Shown: in pieces, positions 1 through 11,565 of the stretch
Layout: each line of letters begins with the position of its first letter
Numbering within the stretch: the stretch's first letter is position 1
Assembly (NCBI GenBank): GCA_021810505.1
Contig: JAJZIR010000013.1
Span: 1-64,000 of the forward strand
Length of the DNA stretch: 64,000 nt
Source: a bacterium
Lineage (GTDB): Bacteria; Deinococcota; Deinococci; Deinococcales; Deinococcaceae
Direction: 5' to 3'
The notes under the pieces: model-generated
Seen by the model: the letters and a program-made list of their open reading frames with translations, nothing else
Told to the model about the DNA's origin: nothing
The model's database searches: none
Program-made: the position numbers and the translations under genes

Positions 1-216
1 CAGGGTGGCATGTTCATCTGGGCGCAGCTCTCCTCCCAGGTGAACACCGCCGAGCTGCTGCCCAAAGCTGCCGCAGAGGGAGTCCTCTTCGTCCCCGGTC
101 GCCCCTTCTTCGCCACCCACCCCAAGGTCAACTACCTGCGCCTCAGCTTCGCCACCCAGACCCCAGAGGAGATCGAGGAGGGAGTGCGCCGCCTGGCTAG
201 GGCGATCGTGGACTGA
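1..216 (+). CDS. PLP-dependent aminotransferase, LysN-like (C-terminal fragment)
   Basis: The reading frame is open from base 1, so this is the 3' end of a gene that begins outside the window; 71 residues remain. It has the C-terminal small-domain signature of class I aminotransferases of the LysN/2-aminoadipate type: a GGMFIW start, then a V-F-V-P-G-x-P-F-F segment near residues 29-37, and an N-x-L-R-L-S-F-A-T strand followed by a helix E-E-G-V-x-R-L. In Thermus, LysN transaminates 2-oxoadipate to 2-aminoadipate in the lysine pathway, which fits the lys operon at 47.7-53.0 kb. From the C-terminus alone a broader MocR-like or aromatic aminotransferase cannot be excluded, so lysN is an inference. 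Confidence 0.7.
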   Translation, partial: QGGMFIWAQLSSQVNTAELLPKAAAEGVLFVPGRPFFATHPKVNYLRLSFATQTPEEIEEGVRRLARAIVD

Positions 217-279
217 GGTGTGGGATCCAGTACGGTTGGCTGTTGCGCCACCTTCTACCATTCATGAGGAGGTCGTACT

Positions 280-792
280 ATGCGTAGTGCAGTGAAGTGG
301 GGTACCCTTTGTCTCTTAGGAACTCTCGCCACCGGCGCTCTGGCGCAATCCAGCTCATCCATGGGCATGTCCCACATGATGGCCGGCCATACCATATTCT
401 TCGGCGGCTCCTTCTCTGGCTCTAACGAGAGCAAGCCGACCATGAGCTACGGCTCCGGCAAGGTAGAGGCTGCCCTCGAGGGTCACCTGATGATCATCGC
501 GGGTTATTACAAGGGTCTCGGCAGCAAGGTCGACGCCAAGATCCTCGGTGGCTCTCACGTGCACCTCGGCGCCAAGGGTGTGAGCGGCCCGATCGTCTTT
601 GTCCTGACCAATACGGGCGGGACCGCAGGGACTCTAGAGGGCACTTTCTACCTGACCAGTAAGCAGATCAAGGAATTGATGGCTGGGGACTTCTACGTTA
701 ACATTCACACTCTCAACAACCCCGCCGGAGCCATCCGCGCCCAGCTCGATCCGATGAAGTCGGGCATGGGGATGAGTAAGTCTGGAATGTAA
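280..792 (+). CDS. Secreted CHRD-domain protein with Met-rich ends
   Basis: This 170-residue protein has a clear signal peptide (residues 1-22, ending A-L-A before Q-S). The body (about 37-155) matches the CHRD fold: an H-V-H-L-G stretch, a G-P-I-V-F-x-L strand and a C-terminal block with F-Y-V-N-I-H-T and N-P-A-G-x-I-R-x-Q-L. CHRD domains occur in chordin and in many bacterial secreted proteins of unknown role. Both ends of the mature protein are Met/His-rich (S-M-G-M-S-H-M-M near 36-43 and a tail with M-x-x-G-M-G-M), which suggests soft-metal binding such as Cu(I); that is inference. A strong ribosome site GAGGAGG lies just upstream of the ATG. A class I cytochrome c starts 3 bp downstream and is probably co-transcribed. 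Confidence 0.85.
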   Translation: MRSAVKWGTLCLLGTLATGALAQSSSSMGMSHMMAGHTIFFGGSFSGSNESKPTMSYGSGKVEAALEGHLMIIAGYYKGLGSKVDAKILGGSHVHLGAKGVSGPIVFVLTNTGGTAGTLEGTFYLTSKQIKELMAGDFYVNIHTLNNPAGAIRAQLDPMKSGMGMSKSGM

Positions 793-795
793 GGC

Positions 796-1215
796 GTGCG
801 ACCGGTGCGCACGGCCATCGCGACGCTCCTGACGATGGGGACTGCCCTAGGGCAGTCCCCATCTGTCCCCGCCACTTTCACCTCGGCGCAGGTGGTGCGG
901 GGAGCCCAGCTCTTTCTGCAGCACTGCGCGGTCTGTCACGGGAAGGCCATGCAGGGAAAGATTGGCCCTGCCCTCAAGGGCCACCCCTTTCGGGCCACCT
1001 GGTTCAACGCTAGCTTCCAGTTCACCGGAAAGTCGCTCTACAAATTCGTCTCCCAGCAGATGCCCCTCACAGCCCCGGGTAGCCTGTCCAAGACCGATTA
1101 TCTGGACTTGGTGAGCTACATCCTCTCCCAGAACGGCATTCCGGCTGGAGCCCGGCCTGCTACTAGGTCGTCTCTGGCCCGCCTTGAGCTATGGAAAGCT
1201 AAGCCGCGCTCCTGA
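796..1215 (+). CDS. Class I c-type cytochrome, exported
   Basis: The protein has 139 residues and starts at GTG, 3 bp after the CHRD gene. A hydrophobic N-terminus (1-20) looks like a signal peptide. One haem-binding CAVCH motif is at residues 44-48 (Cys44, Cys47, His48), preceded by the usual R-G-A-x-L-F helix. Met89 in a Q-Q-M-P stretch is a plausible sixth haem ligand, and the C-terminal helix D-Y-L-D-L-V-S-Y-I-L is typical of cytochrome c. It probably carries electrons outside the cytoplasmic membrane. The partner oxidase or dehydrogenase is not in the window. Pairing with a Met-rich CHRD protein suggests a shared periplasmic or cell-surface function, perhaps with copper. Confidence 0.85.
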   Translation: MRPVRTAIATLLTMGTALGQSPSVPATFTSAQVVRGAQLFLQHCAVCHGKAMQGKIGPALKGHPFRATWFNASFQFTGKSLYKFVSQQMPLTAPGSLSKTDYLDLVSYILSQNGIPAGARPATRSSLARLELWKAKPRS

Positions 1216-1453
1216 GCCTTGCTGTAAGGAAGTGGGTGCCTACCCAGAGTCAAGCCGCAATACCTTCTCCTCGTCAGAGCGCAGCGGCTCTCGCGCCGTA
1301 CGCGCTCGCTCGGGTACCTGTCCGCTGCTGCAACCAACCGAGAATGCACTTCTGTGGGGTTAGGCTCTAGCGAGCCGTATCAGGGGCAGCGCCTCGCCTC
1401 GGCCCAGCGCCGCCTGTTCGGCCGCCGACTGATCCGAACTGGGGTTTCTGTAG

Positions 1454-3561
<2,108 letters not shown>

Positions 3562-3587
<26 letters not shown>

Positions 3588-4056
3588 GAATCCGCTCGCC
3601 CTCGCTGAGGATTTTGGTGTACCAACGCACCGCTGGCCCGCAGTCATTGGAGGGTCGGTAGCCCCGCCGCTCCCAGAAGTGCGCAGCCGGCCCGTTGCTC
3701 CCGTAGACGCTGGCCAGAATGCGCCGGGTCCCAGCCGGGGCGCGCTCTTCGAGCTGGCGGGCAGCCTGACTCCCCAGCCCCCTGCGCTGGTAGGGAGTAG
3801 CCACCAGCAGCAGGTTGACGGTCAAGTCACCGCTGCCCGGGTAATCTGTGGTCCAGTCCAGGTAGCCCACCAAGTCCTGGCCCTCGGAGAGCAGCTCGCA
3901 GTGCCGGCGGCGGTCCATCTCGGCGGCTACCAGCTCCTCGAACACTTCCTGATAGCTCGGGACGGTGGTGCCCAGCAGGTCGAAGTACTCTGGGGTGAGC
4001 AGATACAGGCCGTGCAACAAAGACGCCTCGGATGCCTTGATCGGAACGCAGCGCAT
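3562..4056 (-). CDS. GNAT family N-acetyltransferase
   Basis: The 164-residue protein has the GNAT acetyl-CoA core: a beta4 strand (D-L-T-V-N-L-L-L-V) and the pyrophosphate-binding loop Q-R-R-G-L-G-S at the start of helix 3, followed by the A-x-x-F-W-E-R-R-G-Y element of motif B. The substrate is unknown. Overlap with argB makes a role in arginine or lysine acylation attractive (an N-acetylglutamate synthase substitute, for example), but nothing in the sequence proves it. A GGGAGGGG ribosome site lies upstream of the ATG, and TATGCT (complement of 4087-4092) is a plausible -10 for a short leader. Confidence 0.85.
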
Positions 4057-4120
4057 GTGTCAACCCCTCCCGCCCTGTCTGCGCTCAGCATACAGCTACA
4101 GAGAATGACAAACTGGAGAA

Positions 4121-5116
4121 ATGGCTGCTACTGCCCACGGACGGCTAGTCACCTTCTCCCCTCCATCGGGCGCATCCTCTCTGATCGGTGATATGACCGA
4201 TTGGGAGCGGCGCAGGGCCATTCCGGCCCCCGGCCCCCTCACCCTGGAGTTCCCGGAAAACGCCTGGATCGAATACGCCTGGTTGGACGGGTCTGGCCAG
4301 CCTTTCGCCGACCCGGATAACCCGAAGCTCTCCAACAACCCCTGGTGGACCTATCCCAGGGCGGTCGAGACCGGAAGCTATCCGTTCCACCCCGACCTCG
4401 CTCCGGTGCCTTCTCTGTCCGGGAGTATCGAGCGCCTCTCTTGGCCTGGGGGGGTCTTCCCGGGTACCCGCAGGGCTTACCTGTACAGGCCTCCCGCAGC
4501 CCAAGATCCCCTGCCTATTTTCTACGTCCAGGATGGGATCGCCTTTTATCGGACCGGTAAGCTACAGGAAGTCTACGAAGCTCTGTGGCGTAAGGGTGCT
4601 CTCCTGCCCGCCGCCTTCGTGTTCATCGAACCAGCCGACCGCACCGAGGAATACTACCTGAACGACCGCTACCTCGACTTCCTGGTCAAAGAAGTCTTTC
4701 CCCGCGCCGAGGAGCGCCTGGGGGCTCCCCTCTGGCGGGGTCTCTGGGGGGCCAGCCTAGGGGGTCTGGCCTCGCTGTATCTAGCCTGGAAGCACGGCGA
4801 GCTGTTTCGTAGGGTCGTGACCCACTCGGCCGCGCTTCGGGCTGAACCGGGCGATCCTGACCGGGACGCGGTGCACGCCCCGGAGTGGTTACTCGGCCAG
4901 CTGACCGCTGAGCCCCCCACCCACCTGCGGATCTCTGCGGATGTCGGCCTGCTGGAGTGGCTGCTGCCGGCCAACCGCCGCTTGGCTGCGCTGCTCGCGG
5001 AAACCGAGGTAGCGCACCGCTACCTCGAGCAACCCAGCGGCCATAACTGGGTCACTTGGCGCAACGCCCTTCCGGCGGCGCTGCGCTTCCAGTTGGGGCG
5101 CGATCTGCCCGCCTGA
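4121..5116 (+). CDS. Putative esterase, enterochelin-esterase-like
   Basis: This 331-residue protein has an N-terminal immunoglobulin-like domain (about 1-85, with the D-x-x-x-W glycogen-binding-type pattern seen in Fes-like esterases). An alpha/beta-hydrolase domain of the putative-esterase family follows (about 105-320). The nucleophile elbow is G-A-S-L-G-G near residue 209, and S-G-H-N-W near the C-terminus supplies the catalytic His. No signal peptide is seen, so it is probably cytoplasmic. Substrate unknown; family members cleave siderophore esters, feruloyl esters or mycolyl-type acyl groups. It is divergent from the GNAT-argB pair, with 64 bp between start codons. Confidence 0.8.
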   Translation: MAATAHGRLVTFSPPSGASSLIGDMTDWERRRAIPAPGPLTLEFPENAWIEYAWLDGSGQPFADPDNPKLSNNPWWTYPRAVETGSYPFHPDLAPVPSLSGSIERLSWPGGVFPGTRRAYLYRPPAAQDPLPIFYVQDGIAFYRTGKLQEVYEALWRKGALLPAAFVFIEPADRTEEYYLNDRYLDFLVKEVFPRAEERLGAPLWRGLWGASLGGLASLYLAWKHGELFRRVVTHSAALRAEPGDPDRDAVHAPEWLLGQLTAEPPTHLRISADVGLLEWLLPANRRLAALLAETEVAHRYLEQPSGHNWVTWRNALPAALRFQLGRDLPA

Positions 5117-5126
5117 GGTGCGCTCC

Positions 5127-6023
5127 TCAGTCCAGCTCGGCCCGGACTGGGCTGCTCTGCCTGGGGGAGCGGGCTGCTCCGCTCAAGGTGGGCAGCTGGG
5201 AGAGCACCAGACTGGCCACCACCAGCGCACCGCCCAGGACTCCCCGTACCCCTAGGCTCTCCCCAGCCCACAGGAAAGCGAAGGCGCTGGCGAAGACTGG
5301 CTCTAAGGCGTAGATCAGCGCCGCCTGCAGCGCGCCCACCCAGCGCTGCGCCAGCGTCTGCATGGCGGTGTTGAGGCCAGTGGCGATGAGACCCAGGTAG
5401 AGCAGCTGCAGCCAGGCTGTTCCGGAGAGCTCTAGTTTTCCCCGGAGATCGGGGAGAGCCCACAGCCAGCCCAGTACGGTGACGGTCGCCACCTGGATGG
5501 CCGCTAGGGAGAGCGGCCGGATACCCGCTGGGTTCTCCCCGCGCAGGTCCAGGTAGAGAATATAGGCGGCGTAGCTGAGCGCGCAGCCGAACTCCCAGAG
5601 GTCGCCAATCCGCAGCGGCCCGCCTGACCAGGACAGCAGACCGATACCGACCATCGCCAGGGCGCTAGACCCCCACAGCAGGGCACCGATTCGCCTGCGC
5701 TGTAGGGTGGCCGCGAAGAGCGGCACCATCACCACGTTGAGGCCGGTGATGAAGGCGGCGCGGTCGGCGTTGGTCGTCTGCAGGCCGATGGTCTGGGTGG
5801 CGTAGCCGATGAACAGCAAGCCTCCTAGGATGAGCCCCCGCTGCCAAGTCCGCCAGTCAGCCCGCAGGAAAGGGAGTAAGGGGAGCACTCCCACGCTGAA
5901 GCGCAGCGCGATCACCAGGGCTGGCGGGTTGTGCGCGGTGAGCTGCTGCACCAGCGCGAAGGTGGTCCCCCAGATTGCGGTGACTGCGATCAGGGTGGGC
6001 AGGCTGAGGCGGCGTGCCAGCAT
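5127..6023 (-). CDS. EamA/DMT-family transporter
   Basis: The 298-residue protein contains about ten hydrophobic segments in two EamA repeats (roughly 5-135 and 145-285). The first begins with the A-x-x-W-G-T-T-F-A-L-V signature and the second ends with an A-L-x-Y-A-L-E-P-V-F-A motif near 235-245. Relatives export metabolites, often amino acids, or drugs across the cytoplasmic membrane; the substrate cannot be read from the sequence. The gene converges on the esterase (10 bp apart) and is divergent from pepF. A TAGGAT element lies 6 nt upstream of the ATG. Confidence 0.88.
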   Translation of the reverse strand: MLARRLSLPTLIAVTAIWGTTFALVQQLTAHNPPALVIALRFSVGVLPLLPFLRADWRTWQRGLILGGLLFIGYATQTIGLQTTNADRAAFITGLNVVMVPLFAATLQRRRIGALLWGSSALAMVGIGLLSWSGGPLRIGDLWEFGCALSYAAYILYLDLRGENPAGIRPLSLAAIQVATVTVLGWLWALPDLRGKLELSGTAWLQLLYLGLIATGLNTAMQTLAQRWVGALQAALIYALEPVFASAFAFLWAGESLGVRGVLGGALVVASLVLSQLPTLSGAARSPRQSSPVRAELD

Positions 6024-6029
6024 CCGGGC

Positions 6030-6035
6030 ATCCTA
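6030..6035 (-). promoter_or_regulatory. -10 element TAGGAT, leaderless start of EamA gene
   Basis: On the minus strand TAGGAT ends 6 nt before the ATG at 6023, so transcription should begin at or next to the start codon. No ribosome site is visible. Confidence 0.45.
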
Positions 6036-6091
6036 CCCCGTCCCAATACTGGAGGTTGTGTACCTAATCACCTGACGTGTTTGAATAGCGC

Positions 6092-7765
6092 ATGCAGATA
6101 TTCCCTCGATTCGCCGACCTGACTGCTCCCAGCGTGGACCGCTCTTGGCTAGAGGGCGCTTACGCCGATCTGGACGCTCTCCTCTCCGGCGGCCAGGTCG
6201 CGCAGGCGGCGCAGGCCTTCGATCACCTGCGGCGCCAGGTCGAGACCTGGTCGGCCTTGGCGGAGCTGCGCTTCTCCCAAGACACCACCGATCCTGCCGC
6301 CAAGCAGGCTCTGGAGCAGCGCGACCTCACTTTGCCGCTGGCCAAGAATTTCGAGACCGCCTTCCAGAGGCGGCTGCTGGCCGAGCAGGGCGCGCCCTTG
6401 CTCCCGCTGCTCGGCCCCCACGTGTTGGCCTTGTGGGAGCAGGGAGTTTCGACTTTCTCTCCGGAGATCGAGGCGGACCTAGCCGAGGAGGCTCGGCTGG
6501 GCGCGCGCTACACCGAGCTGACCGCAGCTGCTCAGATCGCCATCGACGGTAAGGTGGTCAACCTGGAGGGGCTCGCCCCTTACCGCGAGCACCTAGACCG
6601 CGCGCTACGCCACGAGGCTTACTTGGCCATGGACCGCTTCTTTGCCGAGCGCGGTGCCGAGTTGGACGATATCTACGGCCAGCTGATCCGGCTCCGGCAC
6701 GGCATGGCCCGTAAGCTGGGCTACCGCGACTTCACGGAATTGGCCTACCGCAGGATGCGCCGTTTGGACTACGGTCCCGCGGAGGTGGCCCGCTACCGCG
6801 AAGCCGTCCTGGAACAGGTGACGCCGCTGGTGGCCCAGCTGCTGGAGAGCAGGCGCCGCCAGTTCGGCTGGGACGCGGTCTACGCCTGGGATGAAGAGAT
6901 CGCCGATCCCTTGGGAAATCCCGGTCCGGTGGGAGGGGATGACGCCCTGATCGCCGCTGGCCAGCAGCTTTATGACCGCCTGCACCCTGAACTGGCCGAC
7001 CTCTACCGGGGGATGGAGGCGGGGGGATTCCTCGACCTGAAGAACCGCCCGGGCAAAGCTGGGGGTGGTTTCTGCACCGCTTTCCCGACGGCGGGTATGC
7101 CCTTCGTCTTCGCCAACTTCGCTGGTACCGCCGGGGACGTGGAGGTCCTCACCCACGAGATGGGCCACGCCTTGCAGTTCTGGTCCAGCCGCCAGCTCCC
7201 TTGGATCGACCAGCTCTGGCCCGCCAACGAGGCCGCTGAGATCCACTCCATGACCCTGGAGCTGCTGGCCCACCCCCAGGTCGGCCGGCTGGTGGGGGAG
7301 GAAGCGGCGGAGCGCTACCGCAGGCTCCACCTGATCCGGGCTGTCTCATCGCTTCCCCGGATGGCCTGGTTAGACCACTTCCAGCACGAGGTCTACGCCA
7401 ACCCCTCCTGGACTCCGGGCGAGCGCCACGCCTGCGCCGCGCGGCTGTCTAGGCGCTACTTTCCCTGGGAGAACTGGGGCGATTTGGAGTACTTCGCCTC
7501 CGGCAGCTCCTGGCAGCGGGTGCTGCACCTCTACCTGGTGCCCTTCTACATGATCGATTACGCCCTGGCCCAGTGCTGCGCCTTCCAGCTGTGGAGCCGC
7601 TCGCTGCTGGATTTTCCGGGGACGGTCCAGCAGTACGTAGAGCTCTGCCGCTTAGGGGGTTCCCTGCCTTTCTCTGGCTTGGTCCAGGCCGCCGGTCTGG
7701 CTTCGCCTTTCGGTTCCGGCTGCCTGGAGCGCTCTGTCTCCCAGATCGCGCAGGTTCTGCTCTGA
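6092..7765 (+). CDS. M3 family oligoendopeptidase F-like
   Basis: The 557-residue cytoplasmic metallopeptidase has H-E-M-G-H at residues 355-359 in the M3 context, preceded by a G-T-A-G-D-V-E-V-L-T strand. The third zinc ligand Glu lies about 25 residues downstream in N-E-A-A-E-I-H-S-M. A C-terminal helical part with F-A-S-G-S-S-W-Q matches the oligoendopeptidase F group. It degrades short peptides in the cytosol. Length is normal for the family. The start codon has no clear ribosome site and only a weak TTGAAT 5 nt upstream. Confidence 0.9.
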   Translation: MQIFPRFADLTAPSVDRSWLEGAYADLDALLSGGQVAQAAQAFDHLRRQVETWSALAELRFSQDTTDPAAKQALEQRDLTLPLAKNFETAFQRRLLAEQGAPLLPLLGPHVLALWEQGVSTFSPEIEADLAEEARLGARYTELTAAAQIAIDGKVVNLEGLAPYREHLDRALRHEAYLAMDRFFAERGAELDDIYGQLIRLRHGMARKLGYRDFTELAYRRMRRLDYGPAEVARYREAVLEQVTPLVAQLLESRRRQFGWDAVYAWDEEIADPLGNPGPVGGDDALIAAGQQLYDRLHPELADLYRGMEAGGFLDLKNRPGKAGGGFCTAFPTAGMPFVFANFAGTAGDVEVLTHEMGHALQFWSSRQLPWIDQLWPANEAAEIHSMTLELLAHPQVGRLVGEEAAERYRRLHLIRAVSSLPRMAWLDHFQHEVYANPSWTPGERHACAARLSRRYFPWENWGDLEYFASGSSWQRVLHLYLVPFYMIDYALAQCCAFQLWSRSLLDFPGTVQQYVELCRLGGSLPFSGLVQAAGLASPFGSGCLERSVSQIAQVLL

Positions 7766-7781
7766 GGGTTCCTCGGCTTCT

Positions 7782-7815
7782 AGCTGACCATACCGCTGGC
7801 GTGGTATGGTCAGCT
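7782..7815. promoter_or_regulatory. Perfect 13-bp inverted repeat upstream of exporter operon
   Basis: Arms AGCTGACCATACC (7782-7794) and its exact complement (7803-7815) flank an 8-nt centre. The repeat is not followed by a T-run, and a TATGGT -10-like hexamer (7805-7810) sits inside the right arm, so an operator is more likely than a terminator for pepF. The TetR-family gene at the end of this operon is the natural candidate to bind it, by analogy with QacR-type long palindromes. A terminator role is not excluded. Confidence 0.55.
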
Positions 7816-7870
7816 TCGGCCTTGGGGCCCTGAGGGCCCGCCGCTCTCCGAGCTCTGCTGAGGTATCCAC

Positions 7871-9721
7871 GTGAATCTGATGTCGTCGCTCTGGCCTTAC
7901 GTGCGCAACCACTTACGCCAGTATGTAGTCGGGATCGCTGCGGTGTGGCTGGCCAACATCGCGGTCTTGGTCGGCCCCTACATCATTGGCCGCGCGATCA
8001 ATGCCCTGCAGTTCCGCACCGCCACCCCTTTAGGCCTGGTCGGTTTGGCTCTAGCTCTCGTCGCCACCACCCTGCTCTCCGGCGGCCTGACCCTGCTGGT
8101 GCGGCGCCAGATCACTGTCGCCAGCCGCCAGATCGATTACGAGGTGCGCCGCGACATCTTCGTCAACCTGACCCACCTCAGCAAGAACTACTTCGACCGG
8201 GCTAGCACCGGCGACCTGATGAACCGTTTGACCGGCGACCTCACGGCCGTGCGCGAAATGTTGGGCTTCAGCTTCTGGCAGGTGGCCAACGTCCTCACCG
8301 TATTCCTCTCCACCTTCGTGGTGCTCTTCGCCATCAGCTGGCGGATGGCGCTGCTGGTGTTGATCATCCTGCCGATCATGGTCGTAGTGCTCTATTACCT
8401 GGCTAGGCAGATCGATCTGCGCTACGTCAAGGTCCAAGAGCAGAACTCAAGGATCAGCGCTAAGGCTCAGGAGAATTTTTCAGGGATCCGGGTGGTCAAG
8501 GGCTACGCCATCGAGGACCGCGAGGTGGCCGAGTACCAGACGATGAACGACGAGCTGATCCGCAGGAGCATGCACCTGGTACGGGTAGAGGGCCCGCTGG
8601 GCGCTTTCATGAGCCTACTGATGGGTCTAGCCTACGTGGTGATCCTGATCTACGGCGGTGGCTTGATCCTGGGCGTGCTGCCGGGACACCCCATCACCTT
8701 GGGCTCTTTCACCCAGTTCGCCCTCTCGCTGGAGCGGCTCAGCTGGCCGATGCTGGCCATCGGCCAAATCACCAACATCACCCAGCGCGGTTTTAGCTCC
8801 TGGGGCAGGCTGCTCGAGGTGCTCAGGGCCAAGCCACAGATTCACGATACCTCCCACACCGACCCCAGCTTGCATGACCTGGAGGGCCGTATCGAGCTCG
8901 CCGACGTCTCGGTGCACTACGGGCAGTACGAAGCCCTCTCGCATATACACCTTAAGGTCGAGCCGGGTCAGACCATCGGCATCACCGGACCTACCGGTAG
9001 CGGCAAGACCACCCTGGTTCAGCTGATCGCCCGCCTGATCGACCCCAGCTCCGGCAAGGTGCTTTTGGACGGCCACGACCTGCGGACCATCCCGCTCAAG
9101 ACCTTGCGGGAGCATATCGGCATGGTCCCCCAGGAGCCCTTTCTGTTCAGTGAGACGGTAGCCCAGAACATCGCTTTCGGAATGGGTGGGAAGGATCAGC
9201 CTGAGATTCTCCCGGGAATTTCGGTCTTGCACAGCCCGCCTCCTGCCAGCTTCGGGACGGAGATAGATCTGGACAAGGTCCGCCAGGCCGCCCAGATCGC
9301 CGGCTTGGCCGACGACATCGCGGCATTGCCTTTCGGGTACGACACCATGCTGGGTGAGCGCGGGGTGACCCTTTCAGGCGGGCAGCGCCAGCGCACCGCG
9401 CTGGCCAGGGCTCTGGCGCGCAACCCGCACATCCTGATCCTGGACGAGAGTATGAGCGCGGTCGATACCGAGACCGAAGCCAAGATCCTCTCCGGCCTGC
9501 GCAGCGTGATGGGAACCTGCACGGTGCTCCTGATCGGGCACCGAGTCTCCACCCTGCGCCACGCCGACCGCATTTTGGTGCTGGAGAGAGGCCGGCTGGT
9601 CGAGCAAGGAAGTCACGAGGAGCTGCTGGCGTTGGGTGGGCGCTACGCTGACCTGGAGCGCAAGCAGCGGATGGCTAGCTCGCTCGACCAGGAGGAAGAG
9701 GCCAGCGAGGTGCACTCGTGA
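7871..9721 (+). CDS. ABC exporter half-transporter, subunit A
   Basis: This 616-residue protein has an N-terminal six-helix ABC membrane domain (about 15-320) and a nucleotide-binding domain. Walker A is G-P-T-G-S-G-K-T-T, the signature is L-S-G-G-Q-R-Q-R, Walker B is I-L-I-L-D-E-S and the switch is G-H-R-V-S. An insertion of about 25 residues (around [10 protein letters not shown]) lies between the Q-loop and the signature. It starts at GTG and its stop overlaps the GTG of the next half-transporter by 4 bp, so the two presumably form a heterodimer, as in TmrAB or TM287/288. Such pumps export lipids, peptides or drugs. The TetR gene downstream points to inducible efflux. Confidence 0.9.
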   Translation: MNLMSSLWPYVRNHLRQYVVGIAAVWLANIAVLVGPYIIGRAINALQFRTATPLGLVGLALALVATTLLSGGLTLLVRRQITVASRQIDYEVRRDIFVNLTHLSKNYFDRASTGDLMNRLTGDLTAVREMLGFSFWQVANVLTVFLSTFVVLFAISWRMALLVLIILPIMVVVLYYLARQIDLRYVKVQEQNSRISAKAQENFSGIRVVKGYAIEDREVAEYQTMNDELIRRSMHLVRVEGPLGAFMSLLMGLAYVVILIYGGGLILGVLPGHPITLGSFTQFALSLERLSWPMLAIGQITNITQRGFSSWGRLLEVLRAKPQIHDTSHTDPSLHDLEGRIELADVSVHYGQYEALSHIHLKVEPGQTIGITGPTGSGKTTLVQLIARLIDPSSGKVLLDGHDLRTIPLKTLREHIGMVPQEPFLFSETVAQNIAFGMGGKDQPEILPGISVLHSPPPASFGTEIDLDKVRQAAQIAGLADDIAALPFGYDTMLGERGVTLSGGQRQRTALARALARNPHILILDESMSAVDTETEAKILSGLRSVMGTCTVLLIGHRVSTLRHADRILVLERGRLVEQGSHEELLALGGRYADLERKQRMASSLDQEEEASEVHS

Positions 9722-11565
9722 CCCAGCTCCGCCCCGACGACGTCTTTTCCAAATCCTTTGACTGGAGCCTGACCAAGAGGGTCTTCGGTTACCTCAAGCC
9801 CTACCGCTGGATCGTCACCGTCACGCTGATCGCCGCCCTGCTGATCGCCGCCCTGCAACCGCTGTTCGGGCTGATCCAGCGCGCGGCCATCGACCGCTAT
9901 TTGGCCCCAGTGGGTAAAGTCACCCTCAGCAACCAGCAGCTCTACCACGGCTTGCTCGGCTTGGCGCTGCTCTTCGTCGTCCTCAAAGGTGCCGAGTTTA
10001 TCGTCCGCTTCGCCTTCAGCTACTCGCTGGAGTGGATCGGCCAGAAACTGCTCTACGACATCCGCAGCGATATCTTCGGCAAGTTGCAGCGGCTGCACCT
10101 GGCTTTCTTCGACCGCACCCCGGTCGGCCGCCTGATCACCCGGGTGACCAGCGACGTCGATGCTATCAACAACTTCATCACCAACGGCCTCTCCTCCCTA
10201 GTCACCTCGCTGTTCCTGATCGCGGCCTACGCGACCATCATGCTATCGCTGAACTGGCGGCTGGCGCTGCTCTCTTTCACGGTTTTGCCAGTGCTCTACC
10301 TGTCCACCACCTACTTCAGGAACCGGCTCAGAGATTCTTACCGGGAGACCCGCCTCAAGCAGGCGGTGGTCAATAGCCAACTCAACGAGAACATCACAGG
10401 GATGATGACCATCCAGCTGTTCAACCGCGAGGGCCGGAACCAGGTCAAATTCGACCTGGTCAACCGCGCGCTGATGGCGGCGATGCTCTCGACCACCAAG
10501 TGGTTCAGCCTGTTTCTGCCCACGGTCCAACTGCTCGCCCAGATCGCTACCGCGCTGGTGTTGTGGTACGCCGGAGAGGGGATCCTGCGCGGCAACGGCG
10601 TGACCCTAGGAACCCTGTTTGCCTTCATCGGCTGGATCGGACAGCTCTTTCAACCTATCCAGGACATTGCCAATGTGTTCAACAATCTGCAGGCTGCCAT
10701 GGCCAGCTCGGAGCGTATCTTCGGGGTTTTGGACACCGAGGAGCTGGTGCGCGATCCCGAACAACCGGTTCCGTTAGAGAGCTTCCGGGGCCAAGTAGAT
10801 TTTGAAGGAGTTTGGTTTTCCTACGACCCCGAGGTGGGGCCAGACACCCCGGAGCGCGACCCCCGCTGGACGCTGCGCGGGATCGACCTGCATATCCAGC
10901 CGGGCGAGAGCGTCGCCTTGGTCGGCGCTACTGGCGCGGGCAAGACCAGCGTGATCAGCCTGCTGTCCCGTTTCTATGACGTGCAGCGCGGCGCCGTCAA
11001 GGTTGATGGTACCGACGTGCGCTCTTACCGCCAGCGCGACCTGCGCAAGCGTATCGGCGTCGTCCTACAAGACGTGTTCATTTTCGCCGGGACCATCGAG
11101 AGCAACCTGCGGCTAGGGAACGCCGAGATCCCTCTGGAGCGCCTGGTCCAGATCTGCAAGTACGTGGGGGCCCATGACTTCATCATGCAGCTCGAGGACG
11201 GTTATCAAACCGAGGTGCATGAGCGCGGCGCCATGCTGTCGACCGGCCAGAAGCAACTGCTGGCCTTCGCCAGAGCCCTGGTCCAGAACCCCGACATCCT
11301 GCTGGTCCTGGACGAGGCGACGTCCAACGTCGATACCGAGACCGAGCTACAGATCCAGGATGCTTTGGCCAAGGTGATGCATGGCCGTACCAGTCTGGTG
11401 ATCGCACACCGCCTTTCCACCATCGAGCACTGTGACCGGATCGTGGTGATGCGCAAGGGCAAGGTTCTCGAGCAGGGGAACCACCAGGACCTGCTGGCCA
11501 GAGGTGGCTATTACGCCAAGCTGTACCATCTGCAGTACGAGAGCGGGGCGCTAGTCGGTGATTGA
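9718..11565 (+). CDS. ABC exporter half-transporter, subunit B
   Basis: The 615-residue partner of the preceding gene (GTGA overlap) carries six membrane helices (about 20-330) and a nucleotide-binding domain with Walker [10 protein letters not shown], Walker [10 protein letters not shown] and switch A-H-R-L-S. Its ABC signature reads L-S-T-G-Q, not L-S-G-G-Q. Asymmetric signatures are common in heterodimeric exporters and imply two non-equivalent ATP sites. An insert rich in Asp/Pro ([12 protein letters not shown]) precedes Walker A. The gene ends 8 bp inside the TetR coding region, so the operon continues. Confidence 0.9.
   Translation: MTQLRPDDVFSKSFDWSLTKRVFGYLKPYRWIVTVTLIAALLIAALQPLFGLIQRAAIDRYLAPVGKVTLSNQQLYHGLLGLALLFVVLKGAEFIVRFAFSYSLEWIGQKLLYDIRSDIFGKLQRLHLAFFDRTPVGRLITRVTSDVDAINNFITNGLSSLVTSLFLIAAYATIMLSLNWRLALLSFTVLPVLYLSTTYFRNRLRDSYRETRLKQAVVNSQLNENITGMMTIQLFNREGRNQVKFDLVNRALMAAMLSTTKWFSLFLPTVQLLAQIATALVLWYAGEGILRGNGVTLGTLFAFIGWIGQLFQPIQDIANVFNNLQAAMASSERIFGVLDTEELVRDPEQPVPLESFRGQVDFEGVWFSYDPEVGPDTPERDPRWTLRGIDLHIQPGESVALVGATGAGKTSVISLLSRFYDVQRGAVKVDGTDVRSYRQRDLRKRIGVVLQDVFIFAGTIESNLRLGNAEIPLERLVQICKYVGAHDFIMQLEDGYQTEVHERGAMLSTGQKQLLAFARALVQNPDILLVLDEATSNVDTETELQIQDALAKVMHGRTSLVIAHRLSTIEHCDRIVVMRKGKVLEQGNHQDLLARGGYYAKLYHLQYESGALVGD

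Noticed and set aside
7782-7815. Rho-independent terminator for pepF at the 34-bp palindrome
   Set aside because: No T-run follows either arm and a -10-like hexamer lies inside; an operator is favoured, though termination is not excluded.
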